Part shown: piece by piece, positions 36,441-47,914 of the stretch
How the letters are laid out: each line of letters begins with the position of its first letter
Numbering within the stretch: position 1 is the stretch's first letter
NCBI GenBank assembly: GCA_001972305.1
Contig: BDDD01000712.1
Span: forward strand, 265,943-329,942
DNA: 64,000 nt
Source: Cephalotus follicularis
Taxonomy: Eukaryota > Streptophyta > Magnoliopsida > Oxalidales > Cephalotaceae
Direction: 5' to 3'
Translations under genes and position numbers: made by a program
Notes under the pieces: model-generated
What the model was told of the DNA's origin: nothing
Databases searched by the model: none
Seen by the model: the letters and a program-made list of their open reading frames with translations, nothing else

Positions 36441-37651
36441 AGTTATACATCTGTCAGACTAAGTGGCTACCTCCCTGATCCCTTATTACCTAACATATAA
36501 CGGGAGTGGCTTGGCCGGGTATGAGCTATGACCTTAGAGGTTTCTGCTACTATAAAACCCTTTTGGATGAGTAACATTGAAACCCATTTATTTCAGACAA
36601 GGGTTTTCCTAAGCTACACAACCTTAGAGCTTTCCTAAGTTTGAATGTCAGACGATGAGCGTTGGAGCTCTACCTCTGAGGTCTGCCTTCAATTCCAAGT
36701 TTTGCCTTCTAGTATGACGTCTGCCTTCTAGTGTGAGGTCTCCTTTGGTATGATGTCAACCTGTGGTACGAGGTCTGCCTCAGCCTTCTCCTCTGCGTTC
36801 TGCAGACGGCAGCCGCTCTAGGTGTTGTCTATTATATATTAAACGACACGCCCATGCTCTAATCGAAGGCGTCCATAGTCTAATGACTTAGGAGAACGAC
36901 AACATGTGGCTGTTAATCAGCTCATCAATAACCCAAGTCTAAAACAGGCAATCTAACACTCGATCCAAGGGAGCCATAAGCCCCAATGGTCGATTCCAAC
37001 AAAGAAATAGCTTGAGGAAATACTTAATCCATTCATCTAGCAGTTCATAACAGCATAATTCATCTGTTCATAATAGCACACATCATTCAAGGCTGTTATA
37101 CGCAAGAGTTCAGGCATATAAGTAAAGCCTACCTTGATAGATATCAAGTTGCAGCTCTAGAAGAACTTGCTACCAAAACCACTTATAGATCTAGTAGAAT
37201 CTACTACTGGAATTATGATTTGATCCTTTTTTCAGGCTCTATACATTGCTATGAGTCTAATGACTCCTTCTTTGCTCTAATCCAAGCTCTATCTCTCACA
37301 ATGTCTCTTCACCATTGAAGAACGATACTAGAGACGATGTTGGTAGTGGAACACCGCACGTCTATCTTTCTCTCTCTCTTTTAACTCACTCTCTCAAGAG
37401 CATTCGGAGCTGAAGGAATGTGTCCATGAGAATAAAGCCGAACTGTTTAGATATGGACTTTCTTGGCCGGAAGAATCCAGAACCTGTCCATGACCATACA
37501 ATGGCCGGCCCCACTTTGGCAAATGTGAGACAAGTTATGTCTCATGAAACTGAAGTAGTTATTATTGACTTAGTCAAAAATTGTGGGGCTTTATGACGTC
37601 ATACAATATCATATATATTACAACAGATACTTATAAAACTCAGGGCTTACA

Positions 37652-38129
37652 CCCTCGGTCGCACATTGATGAATTGTTTGACCAGTTTAAGGGTGCTATA
37701 GTGGTTTTTAAGCTCAATTTGAGATTGGGTTAGCACCAGTTGAAAGTCAAATGAAGTGACATTGTGAAAACTGCTTTCATGTCCAAATACAGTCACTATG
37801 AATTTCTAGTTATGCTCTTCTGTGTGACTAATGCACCTACCGCTTTCATGGGCTTGATGAACCGAGTGTTCAACCATTACTTGGACCAGTTCATAGTAGT
37901 TTTCATTAATGGCATCTTGGTCTATTCAAAGACCAAGGAGGAGCATGCCCAAAACCTTTATACAGTGTTATAGACTTTGACCGATCATCATCTGTATGTC
38001 AAGTTCAACAAGTGTGAATTTTGGCTTACCGAGGTTGCTTTTCTTGGGCATATCATATCTAGTAGTAGATTGGCAATGGATCCAGAAAAGATTGAGGCAG
38101 TTAAGGATTGAAAACAGCCAGAGAATGTT
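37652..38129 (+). pseudogene. Element C reverse transcriptase, middle and C-terminal part (fossil)
   Basis: Starts HIDELFDQFKGAIV, then [20 protein letters not shown], the box [20 protein letters not shown], and CEFWLTEVAFLGHIISS with KIEAVKD at the end. It continues the RT started at 20953, after LTR G. The text is cut by LTR H at 38130. Broken. Confidence 0.85.
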
Positions 38130-38905
38130 TGTCACTCCTCAAACCATAGGGAGGACCCCACGGTCAGACACGTGGCATGCCGTCCATACCATCTATTTCC
38201 ATCATCCAAAATATGCAACAATTTCAAACTTTAAATCAAATCAGAACAATGCAACCGAAATAACCAATCAATATATATAACCCGTGGATACCTATTCATA
38301 TACATCAATGTTCATATCATAGCTCTGCCAGAAGTCGGCAAGTCAAATATAATAAGTACAATATCCCCTTTTCATTATACAAGGTAGGTCGTACGGAACT
38401 GCTCTGGTGATGAAGCTCCACTATGCAATCTCGCCCATCTAGTCATTGCGCTGCATTGCCTAGACCTGGCCATTCAAGGAATGGGTCAGCAACCCATGGT
38501 TGTGTAGGAGCTACTATATGTGGAGAATGAGGATGCATGTCATGCGAGAGGCTCAATGCAACAGTACATATAACTAACTCAATTCCATACCATAACCATA
38601 TGATTATACAACCATAACAATACAATTCCATATCCATTCAGCATCCATATCATTCCAAAAATCATCACAGGCACATATGAGCTTTCCTCGGGTTCCTCTA
38701 CCGAGGTAGCAGACTACCGAACATTCCGTAGCAATCAATATCATCTTAGGACGCATATGAACTCTCCTCGACCTCTTCTGCCAAGGTAGAGTAGACTAGG
38801 GTGATACTTATAGGTAGAGCAGAGAAGGTGAATATTCACCTGGTTAGACCTCCCTTAACAGTAGACTCTATAGGACAGTGATCACAATACAATCATAATC
38901 AATAA

Positions 38906-38907
<2 letters not shown>

Positions 38908-38945
<38 letters not shown>

Positions 38946-38968
38946 CTATCTATATATATATATATATG
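38908..38968. repeat. CA and TA microsatellites in LTR H
   Basis: About 18 CA repeats (38908-38943) run into a short ATCT/TA tract (38944-38968). Confidence 0.9.
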
Positions 38969-40101
38969 TATATATATACGTACATATACATTCATAATCA
39001 ATAACCATACCCAATCAATAGCCCTCACGGTCATTTCGGTTGGTGACCTTTGCAGTCATCTCATTTGGTGACTTTTACGGTCATCTCAATCATTGGTGAC
39101 CTCTTAGTCGCCTCCATCGGTGGTGACCTTTTCGGTCATCTCTATCGGTGATGAACTATACGATCATCTCAGTCGTGGTGACCTTTACGGTCATCTCAAT
39201 TATGGTGACCCTTAGGGTTCCTAACTATACAATACAATTCCTCATAAAAAAATCCCTTACAACATAAATATTGAATGCCATTGGAAGTATCAAAGGTATG
39301 CAAGGTTATAAGGAGAAAGTTTAGCAGAGGACCGGCACTAAACGCCGACTCTACCGTTCAAAGCATTATTAGCACAAGTCTGCACTACAATCTTTGGGAC
39401 AGGTCTACTATACTCTACTATTCGACACTATAAGCGCAGGTCCACTCTTCTCTATGACCTAGGAGTAGGTTTGCTCTACAGCCTTGTGGACATGTCAGCT
39501 CTATAGCCTTATGGAGCAAGTCTTATCTGCCGCCTCATGGACAAGTCTGCTCTGCAGTCTTCTGGCGTAGGTATTCTCCTCCGCCTCTTGGACAAGTATG
39601 CTCTACAATCTTGTGGCGCAGGTATTCTTTGCTACCTCATGGAAAAGTCTGGTATGTAGTCTTGTGGCGTAGGTCTTCTCTGCCACCTCATGGACAAGTC
39701 TACCATGCAGCCTTGTGGAGTAGTGACCTCTTTCCTCCGAGGTCTGGCCTGACTTAGACTTAGTGTCTACTATAGGTCCAAAGAGTAACAATACAATTAG
39801 CCTCAAGTACGAGGTTTGCCTTGGTACTGAGGTACGCTTCCAGTAAAGCGCCACCGCTCTATTTAGAAGTGTCAAAAATCTAAGGATTTAACATATCAAT
39901 AATATATGGTTGTTAAATATCACATATACAATCTAAGTCCAATTCTGGAAATCATTCATCTGATTCAATGGAGTCATAAGCTCCAGAGACCGATTCCAAT
40001 CAAAATCCTGATCTAAAAGCTCACAACAGTGCCACATATCAATTTATAACAATACGATCTATCAAACCAAAGAAGCATACAACATCATAGTAGATATATA
40101 T

Positions 40102-42676
40102 TGTTAGAGCAGGGGTGCCCCTGCATGCCACGAGGTGGCTCTGCATAAATATATATGTATGTATGAGATGCACTCCTTAACTGGAGATATCTCTTTAAGC
40201 CTTGGGACGGCTGCATGTGTGTATATTACACTCTCTATTTATACAATCTGAATTTCTTTTCGTGTTTTATAGTGCATATTCAATCAACAATGGCAACCCG
40301 GTATATGTATATCCCAAACCATCTTAAATGGATCGGGTGATCACCATGTCATCCGAGTATACATATAGTGCCCTGTCGTTCGAGGGGTTGGATCTCATGC
40401 CTGAGAGGTTATGAGAATGATATCCTTACTCCCTTCTGACAGAACGTTCCAAGTCATAGGTTCGCTTTCTTAGGGCAATAGATGAACCGCAAAGACTTGT
40501 CGTATTATGCTTGCTCCCGGGTTTAATGGAGGATGGATCATCTCATTACCATTTGGATTTATTCTAAAGAATAAGGTGGGGTTCGTGCTAAGGAGCATGA
40601 GACTGAACAGACCCACCATAGGAAACCTATTTGGAAAGTCATACCTATGTCAATAGGACTCCTATAGTCTCGATAGTGTATAGTCTATGGTGACTAGTAG
40701 ACCATTTGTGGAGCTACGTTGCATCGTTAGACCTGAGCGGCTGGCATGCATTGTGTTGTAACTGCTTGGCTTTGATTTCCGCCTTCCCTAGCACTAGCCA
40801 CGTCCTGGCAAAAGGGTTGTCTTTGGGTCTTGTGGAAGCTTCATTGAGATGTATGGGCGAGTTCGTAATATGGGATTGTCACACCCGTATGAAGGGTGAT
40901 CGGCTCTATATTATTTATGTTGGTTGAGATTCTAAAACCCTGATCAGGTATAGGCAGACTGGAAACGGGGTTTCCGGGTATGTTTGCCGAAAGTCTCAAT
41001 GCGCACGCAAATTTATAGTTATCACGACTTTACCTAGGGGTGACATTATTCTGAACCCTAGGTCGCGGTCGGAGCCAAGTATGACGTAGGATACATGACA
41101 CATATGCCGATGACTGGATAAAGTACCGGTTTACTGGATGTCGACTTATAGACGTAGTTTATTCTACGAATCTGGGCGGTGATGGGATTCACATCGGGGC
41201 TATTTTAATAGTCGAGGACTATTGAGATAGTCGTACCAGAACTCCTGGGATGTTCTGGGAAATTTATAGTCGTACCGGATTCAAACCAGGCTTTCGGGTC
41301 CCACCTGATTATTGGAAAAGCGATGCATGCTACACACATGCTAGCTTGGCGGAAAATCTAGTTTTTAAACTAGTATATATTTAATTTGATATTAGTGGTT
41401 TTTATTTATTTATTTACCACCGTATTGTCAAATTGATATATCAAGAGATACCACAGTTGGAGTATGTTTATCATACGTTGTGCGGGGAGCACAAAATTAA
41501 AATGAGAGAGAAACAATTTTAAACAAAATAAAAGGAGAAAAACGAAAAGACACTTGTGTGAATTTGATTAAGTCTTTTTCCTTTTGTTTTTTTTCTTCTC
41601 CCGTAGGCCAGACCAGGAGGAAAACGCACGGCTCCGTGCGTTGTGCGCGACAGGCAAGCTTCCTGCTGGAGAAAGCGACGTGCGGTGGCGTCGGTAGCCG
41701 GGGAAGAGGACCTGCTCGTCCATGGTGAGTCCTCCTCTCTTCCTCCTTCTCTTTTCTCCCCTATTTATCTCTATTTCAGACCGACGCTTTTTTGCATCAC
41801 CCACTGTGCCGGCCTTCTCTTCCGCCGCCGGTGGTCTTGGTAGGTAGAGCCGCCTCGGCTCTACCTATTTCGGCCCTAGAGTAGGTGTGACCGGCCTTTG
41901 TTTGGCTGGGTTTGTTCGCGGTTCAGGTTAGGGCGCTGTGCGCCGTGGGTTGACGTTCCATGCCAATTCATGGTGGGTATTCAGCACGGTTGGGTAGATT
42001 ATTAAATTTGGAGGCTAACCGTGGTGGTCTGATGTCACGCCGACGTCGTTGTCGCCGGGTCGGGTCGACCCGACGGGTTTGTTGGTGGGTTGGTGGCCGT
42101 GGCTTGGCGTTCCGCATCGAGTCACACCATTTCTTGGCCACGGTTGTGTAGATCTGCTTCTTGGCATCCTGTGGTGGCTCGGCCGGTGCAGGCCGAGAGT
42201 CACTGAGTCCGAACTCAGTGACTCGCTGCCACTGCCCGAGCGCAGCCACCGTTCTGGGTCGCTTCCCACCATTTCTCCGCCACCAGTGGATAGATCGGAG
42301 CTGCTGGAGTCCGTTGGTGTCTTGGTCGAAGTTTTCATGGACTGGCCAGAAACCGGCAGTGGAGCCGATAACCAACAGTTGCTTCGGCAAGCGCGTGGCG
42401 GCAAAGTGATGGAGCCGCCAACGTTGGTATGATTACTACTTATTTGTTTCCGCTGTGTTTATTGTTTACCGAATTGATTTCGGTTATAGTGGATGTATGC
42501 TTGACTGTGATATTTGTTCGATTGAATATTAAACGGAGATCCTAGGCTAATAGATTTTGGTAGTAAGATGTAATTGTGAACCTAGACTTGCGAATCTTGG
42601 TGTTTTTGAAAATTAAAATTATACACACTTGCATCATAGACCCAAAATCGACTGGGACCTCTCCCGGGTTCCAACA
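40102..42676. mobile_element. Unclassified LTR-like insertion in LTR H (about 2.6 kb)
   Basis: Starts TGTTAGAGCAGGGG and ends CGGGTTCCAACA, so TG...CA ends with a short inverted part. It is flanked by TATAT and TATAC, a near-match of five bases. The right third (41600-42440) is GC-rich and without similarity that I can name. It contains an inverted repeat with TGAGT arms (42197-42224) and GTCGGGTCGACCCGAC (42059-42074). I see no pol or gag. It may be a solo LTR of another gypsy lineage. Orientation unknown. Confidence 0.55.
42197..42224. other. 12-bp inverted repeat with four-base loop
   Basis: Arms GAGTCACTGAGT (42197-42208) and ACTCAGTGACTC (42213-42224) are perfectly complementary around CCGA. 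The arms consist of TGAGT/ACTCA units also frequent in the U3 of LTRs 1, X and M. Confidence 0.85.
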
Positions 42677-43250
42677 TATACATATATATATATAAACATA
42701 TATCAGCTCAAGGCATAGGAGTAGGACCTACCTCAATAACAATTGATTCTTGCAGATCTTGGAGAACTGCTATAAAACCGTCGATTTGCTGTTTCCTTCT
42801 GGTTCTACTCACTGCTGCAAACCCGATGACTCCTTCTTTACACCAAACCAAGATTTCTCTCTCAATTTATCTCTCTCTCCCTGTCTCCCTTTGAGTCTGG
42901 AGATGAGAAGATAAAATGAGTTCCAAAAAGGAGAGAGTGCCAAACTTCTAGACAAAGGTGATCTCCTTTGTCTCTTCCCCGAATTATGAGGTAGCTGGTC
43001 CCTTTTTTGCCATAAATATCTCATTTTATTTGAGCGAAAGTCTCTAGAATTCGCCACACACACATGCCACATTTCTTACAATGGCCGACCCATCATCCAA
43101 ATTTCTTCCATGGTCCAATTCAGCCCAACAATTACATATATACCATAGCCAAAGTTTGGCCTAAGAAGAGAAAATAATAATACCAAGCCCAAACCACAAT
43201 TTCACCATTATATATATAATAAACATTTACATATAATTATGGGGCTTACA

Positions 43251-44482
43251 CAGTTTTTGAAGTCCGCAGTTTCTTGGTACAAGCGGGTTATTACTGCAGA
43301 TTCGATGAGGGATTTTCACAGATTGCCTCACATTGACTCGATGTACTAAAAAATAATCAGTTTTTATATGGGATTCTGACTATGTACAGAGTTTTCATGA
43401 TCTAAAGGAGAGATTGATTTCGACACCTATTTTAACTTTACCTAAAGGGAATGAAGACTTCGCGATTTATACAGATGCTTCAGGAAAAGGTCTTGAATAT
43501 ATCCTTATGTAGTATTGTAAGGTGATTCCTTATCCGTCAAGAAAGATTCAATCTCATGAAGAGAACTACCTGATGCATGATCTTTAGTTGGCAGCCATCA
43601 TATTTGCCCTCAGAAAATGGTGTCACTACCTTTATGGCAACGAGTTTGTAGTTTTCATAGACTATAAGAGCTTGAAACACCTTTTCTCATAGAAAGACTT
43701 GAACATGAGATAGAGAATATGGTTTGAGCTACTTAACAACTACAACTGTGATATTGAGTATCATCTAGGGAAGATGAATGTAGTCGCGGATGCCTTGAGT
43801 CATAGGATGGCTTGTATGACACTTTGTTCTATTCATGCATAATCGTTATTGCTTGACAGGATATGAGATGATCAGTTTTCTGATACAGACTTGCAGAAAG
43901 TAGTCACAGCTATACATTGTGACTTGAAACCAAACTTCACCCAGATTGCTGATGATTTGTTTAGGTACCAAGGTAGAGTATGAGTTCTAGATGATGACGA
44001 GTTAAAGGAAGAGATTTTATCTCAAGCCCACTTATCTCATTTCTCCATTCATCCTGGGAGTACGAAGATGTATCAATACCTTAAGCTAGGCTATTGGTGG
44101 ATCGGTATGAAGTGAGAGATTGCAAGATTCATAGCGAGATGCCTAACTTGCCAGCAACTTAAGGAAGAACACGAGAGGCCAATTGGTTTGGTTCAGCCCT
44201 TGTTTATTCCCGACTGGAAGTGGGAACATTTGACTGTGAATTATTTCTCCAGATATCCATTGACACGTAACAAGCATGATGCTATTTGGGTTATGGTCAT
44301 TCAGCTCACGAAGACAGCCCACTTCAGACCAATTCGGATGACTTATTCTATGGATAGACTGTCTCGCCTGTATGTCAAGGAGATAGTCAAGACTCGTGGA
44401 ACCCCCATTAGCATAGTTTCAGATAGAGGTAGCTATTTCACTTCTAGTTTCTAGAAGAAGCTGTAAACAGTTATGGGTATGC
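43251..44482 (+). pseudogene. Element C RNase H and integrase first part (fossil)
   Basis: Connection block FEVRSFL near 43256, RNase H with [16 protein letters not shown] and DALSHRM at its end (43430-43815), then the integrase HHCC domain (44020-44170; HFSIHPGSTKMYQYL and [16 protein letters not shown]) and the core start ([33 protein letters not shown]). It stops at LTR I. Broken many times, more than E and F. Confidence 0.85.
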
Positions 44483-47204
44483 TGTGATGACCTAGGTCCA
44501 TTTTGGTATTGGACATTTTGTTTTGGGCCTTAAAAAAAATTATTTTGTGAAGTGTTGGGCCCTAAGAGGTTTGGACTGGCAGGATTTTTCTCTTTGCCTT
44601 GGCTGATTAGTGTGAACATAGTTTGGGGTTGTGTGCAAGTGTGGGCTTACAAGTTGGTGTAAGAGAATTCTGTGCCCTATCTTGTCATGGACACTGCTTT
44701 TCACGTGAAGTCAGTATAGCAGGTAAGAAGCCGTTGTACCCGTTTCGTGTGGCACAAGTGGTAGTTGAGAGAAAGTGTTGTTTCCCAGTGTTTCTTCTTC
44801 CCCGATATTTTCCTTAGCGAAGGCGAGTTTTGCTGTGAAGATCGGTGGCCTTTGAGTTTGTCGAGGTGAGTTCTTCTTTCTTCGTCTTCTTTCCTCTGAT
44901 AGTTTGGCAATGTGCGTGCTAAACCCAACGTTCGCGGTGGTGATCATGGTGTGATCCATGGTGGAGTGTTGAGCAGTATGGATGGTCGGGATGACTATCC
45001 GAGGTGTTGATCATGCATGTTTTGCTTTGTTTTGTTACAGACCACGCTAAGTCTGTGTTTGTTGTTCTTTTAGCCGAGGAGCCAGGTATTGATCCAGAGC
45101 TATAAGAAGCTATGCGGAGGTGTGCGGTTAAGTGGTGAGTGGGACATTCCTTTCTTTTATCTTGAAACAGTTGAGAGTCTGAGCTTATTTGTGTCCCCAG
45201 GTTTTCCTTCCTATGGTGTCTCATTTCTGGGAGTTGTTCCTTTTCTTGTTTTGACATATTTCAGTTGATATTGATTTTTTAGCTGGTATGCTTGATGTTC
45301 TGGGTGATGTTTTCCCTTGTTTTATCCTATATATATGTCATAACTCTTTTGATACCATGTGTTGTTGATTCTGGATACTGGGAACTGGAAATTGTGATGA
45401 CCGAGCATGACTTGGTGAGGGAGAGCAAGCGTGGATTCCCCTATCATAACTGTAATGGAATTGTCTATGATGCGCTCTAAGTGTGACTGCCCCTAGGTTC
45501 CTCAACCTGGATCACCACATTCTCATTGTTTATGATGGGATGTGAGTGTAAGTGAAATCGAGGGTCCGTTCCTCTTCCCAACAGGCCTTGTAGGATGCTC
45601 TACTATGAGATTCCCAACAATGGATGGCTCGTGTGTTGATTCATCGACCTCATAGTCAATGTTCTTATACTTGACTGCCGACGAGGGTGGTGCCTGAGCG
45701 GTGATTCGCTGGCCCCTCAGTCGATGTTGGTGATCTGCTTGTCTCTCAGGGGCTGGGTTTGACACTGATCCATCGGCACCTCTGATGGAAGACCAAGACA
45801 TGTGGCTCTCTGTATGGGTATATGACAGGTGGTGCACTTCCTTTAAGCCTATGATCTTCATCTCCAGTTGGTGGACAGTGTGATATTATCGCAGTGAAAT
45901 CCGGCCCCAGCAGATGTGTTGGTATGGCCGAGGTGGTTCCGACCATGGTGGTTTGGGTAATGTGGCAGGTACAAGTGTTCCTTTGATCTATTTGATCCTT
46001 GGAGTTTGAGATCCTTTTTGTTTGGTCCTCGAAATATTGGGTTTGACACTTGCTTTATTTTTGCCTCTCTTGTTGTTATTTCTTAGCATTATTGCTTTTA
46101 CATATCTTTTGCTATTTTATACTCCAAGTAGTCTGTTGATTATTGTTGAGTATCCTTGGGCGATAAGCCGTGGTTATTTGTTGGCCAGTTGGGCATAGCC
46201 TTTTGCTCATCGTCCAGTGCTTGTCAGGCGCTTAAGGAATGCTTCTTTCCCCTTTCATTAGTCTTTTGGACTAACCCCCTCCCAGGTTATTTTGCAGTTT
46301 TGGAAACAGGTGAAGTTCTTCCCTTCATCATACCACTCTAAGGACATTTTGCGAGGTAGACCACGGAGCACGAGCTTGCACTGCCTTTCTCGACTAGTTC
46401 TTCCTTCATGCATTGGGGACATTTTGGGATTAGATTGTATTTTTGTGGCTGATTTATGTATAAATCTTCTAATGGATATTGGTGTATGCTCATTTTTATG
46501 ATTTGTGATACAATTCTTCTCGGCTTGTGTATCATTGGTGATGCTTGAGGTTCTAGGTGGTATAGATCTTAGTTCCGAGCTCCTAAGTCGAGGTAAGGAT
46601 GAGTGTTTATGCTGAGGATAGTGGTCGGGCGTTGGGTCAACCTTAGATTAGACCTAGGTGCACGACAGGCTTCCTCAGCGGAAGGTCAGAGCACTAGGTT
46701 AGTTGGCAGTCCTCGGATGTGGGGAGTGCTTGGAACCTTGTTGTAGCATAAGTCCTCGGACTTTGGTGTGTCCTCGGACTTTGGTGTCCCCGGGCATTTT
46801 GGAGTCCTAGGCTTCCCCGGATGTATAGTTCGTGTTGAAGCTCGAGCGCTCGAGGGTTTTGTTTGCTGAGGTGAGGAACGTAGTGCTTGGTTCCTCGTGG
46901 TTTTTAGCAGACCTTTGGTGACTTAGGTGATCACTTGCGGAGCACGGGTGGGGGTTCCTCGGGCTCGAGTGAAATGGGGAGTTTAGGTTCCTCGGTGATT
47001 CTTTATGTCCTCTGCCCTTTTCTTTATACCCACATTGCATTACGCGTTCCCGCCTTGACTTCCTAGTCGGGCCCTGACGTAACAGACCTTTGGGGAACCT
47101 TGTGGTGGTATGGTTTGGTAGTTGGGAGGTTTGAAGGGTTGTTGGCAGGTGTGCCTTCCCTGGCAGGGCTCCTCTCCCTGGTGGAACGGGAACGGGTCCT
47201 GTTG
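44483..47204 (+). repeat. LTR I (solo, gypsy, family of element A LTR)
   Basis: Starts TGTGATGACCTAGG; the right end is near 47204. TATGC (44478-44482) and TACGC (47205-47209) flank it, a near-matching target duplication in integrase of C. The end GGGAACGGG and the start match the element A LTR in reverse orientation. GTCCTCGGAC dyads lie at 46690-46800. Plus orientation inferred from that match. No coding capacity. Confidence 0.75.
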
Positions 47205-47575
47205 TACGCAGTTTAACTTCAACACTACTTTCCACCCCCAGACATATTGTTTGTCCGAAAGGACCATACAGACACTAGAAGACATGCTTAGCGCAAGTGC
47301 TATTGGCTTCAGAGGCTGTTGGGACAATGGCTTGCCCCTGATTGTGTTCTCTTGTAACAATAGTTATCATGAGATTATTCGGATAAGCCTGTGTGAGGCA
47401 TTGTATGGAAGAAAGTGTCGATCACCAGTTTGTTGGGATCAGGTCGGCGAAAGAAGCCTTTTTGGGCCCAAGATGGTTCAGATCCCCTCGGAGAAGATGA
47501 GGCTAATTCGAGATCGATTATTTGTGGCACAGGATCGACAAAAGAGATATGTCGATTTAGAGCTCTATAAATATA
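47205..47575 (+). pseudogene. Element C integrase, second part (fossil)
   Basis: Continues the integrase core after LTR I: FNTTFHPQTYCLSERTIQTL with the catalytic Glu region, EDMLSASAIGF, EALYGRKCRSPVCWDQVGER and RDRLFVAQDRQKRYVD. It ends at the copia element J. Broken; the long open stretch here runs across LTR borders and is not one gene. Confidence 0.85.
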
Positions 47576-47914
47576 TGCACTTTTTTTTTGACAAATTAAA
47601 CAATGCAGATAAGAAAATTAACTTTCAAGAATTTAAACAAACTCAAAAACAAATCAATTTAGCACCTAACAATCATAGAAATAGTAAATTAAATAAAGTG
47701 TTTCAGGATAGAGAGATGTAAACAGATTTTTATAGTGGTTCGACCAATTTCTTTGCCTACATGCACTCCCCAAGGATCCCCCAGAGATTTTACTGATATT
47801 CCTCCAGAATACAATCCTCGATTTGAATTCCGGGTACAAATCGAAAAACTTTAACTCCTTAGTGATTAACCAAATCACTAAAACTTCACACCTAGAGGCT
47901 TCTAAGAGTACACC

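Larger units (their letters stand above)
21314..37651 (-). repeat. LTR G (solo, gypsy) split by element E
   Basis: Starts TCTCACGCCTCGAACC and ends CAGGGCTTACA. CCCTC flanks it (21309-21313 and 37652-37656), so it is a solo LTR in RT of element C. Excluding element E it is about 2.35 kb. It shares its start (GGACCACACGGTCTGACATG...) with LTR H and in reverse with LTR K. It has a perfect 10-bp hairpin at 21661-21685 and tandem arrays at 35985-36230 and 36345-36440. No coding capacity. Confidence 0.85.
38130..43250 (-). repeat. LTR H (solo, gypsy) with an inner insertion
   Basis: Starts TGTCACTCCTCAAACC and ends GGGGCTTACA. Flanks ATGTT and CAGTT allow only a decayed target duplication. Excluding the inner insertion (40102-42676) it is about 2.5 kb. 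Same family as LTR G. It has a hairpin-like block near 38468-38487, a CA/TA microsatellite, and tandem arrays at 39020-39235 (GGTGACCTTTACGGTCATCT) and 39490-39720 (about 55-base units with TGTGGCGTAGGT and CTCATGGACAAGTCT). No coding capacity. Confidence 0.8.
16184..47575 (+). mobile_element. Element C: old Ty3/gypsy host of the nest
   Basis: Plus-strand gypsy element visible in pieces: protease (16184-16452), RT (20953-21313 and 37652-38129), RNase H with the first part of integrase (43251-44482), and more integrase (47205-47575). The pieces are separated by LTRs D, G, H and I and end at copia element J. Because successive pieces continue the pol order, they come from one copy. Gag and the 5' LTR are hidden to the left, and the 3' end is hidden to the right. 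Many breaks; this is the oldest layer visible. Confidence 0.85.

Noticed and set aside
41960-42432. Overlapping open frames on both strands in a GC-rich stretch, possible host exon
   Set aside because: No domain, no splice context I can support, and the stretch lies within an insertion with TG...CA ends; high GC explains the open frames.
47122-47721. An open frame of about 200 codons on the plus strand
   Set aside because: It spans the end of LTR I, a piece of element C integrase and the start of copia J LTR; a chance fusion of three fossils.
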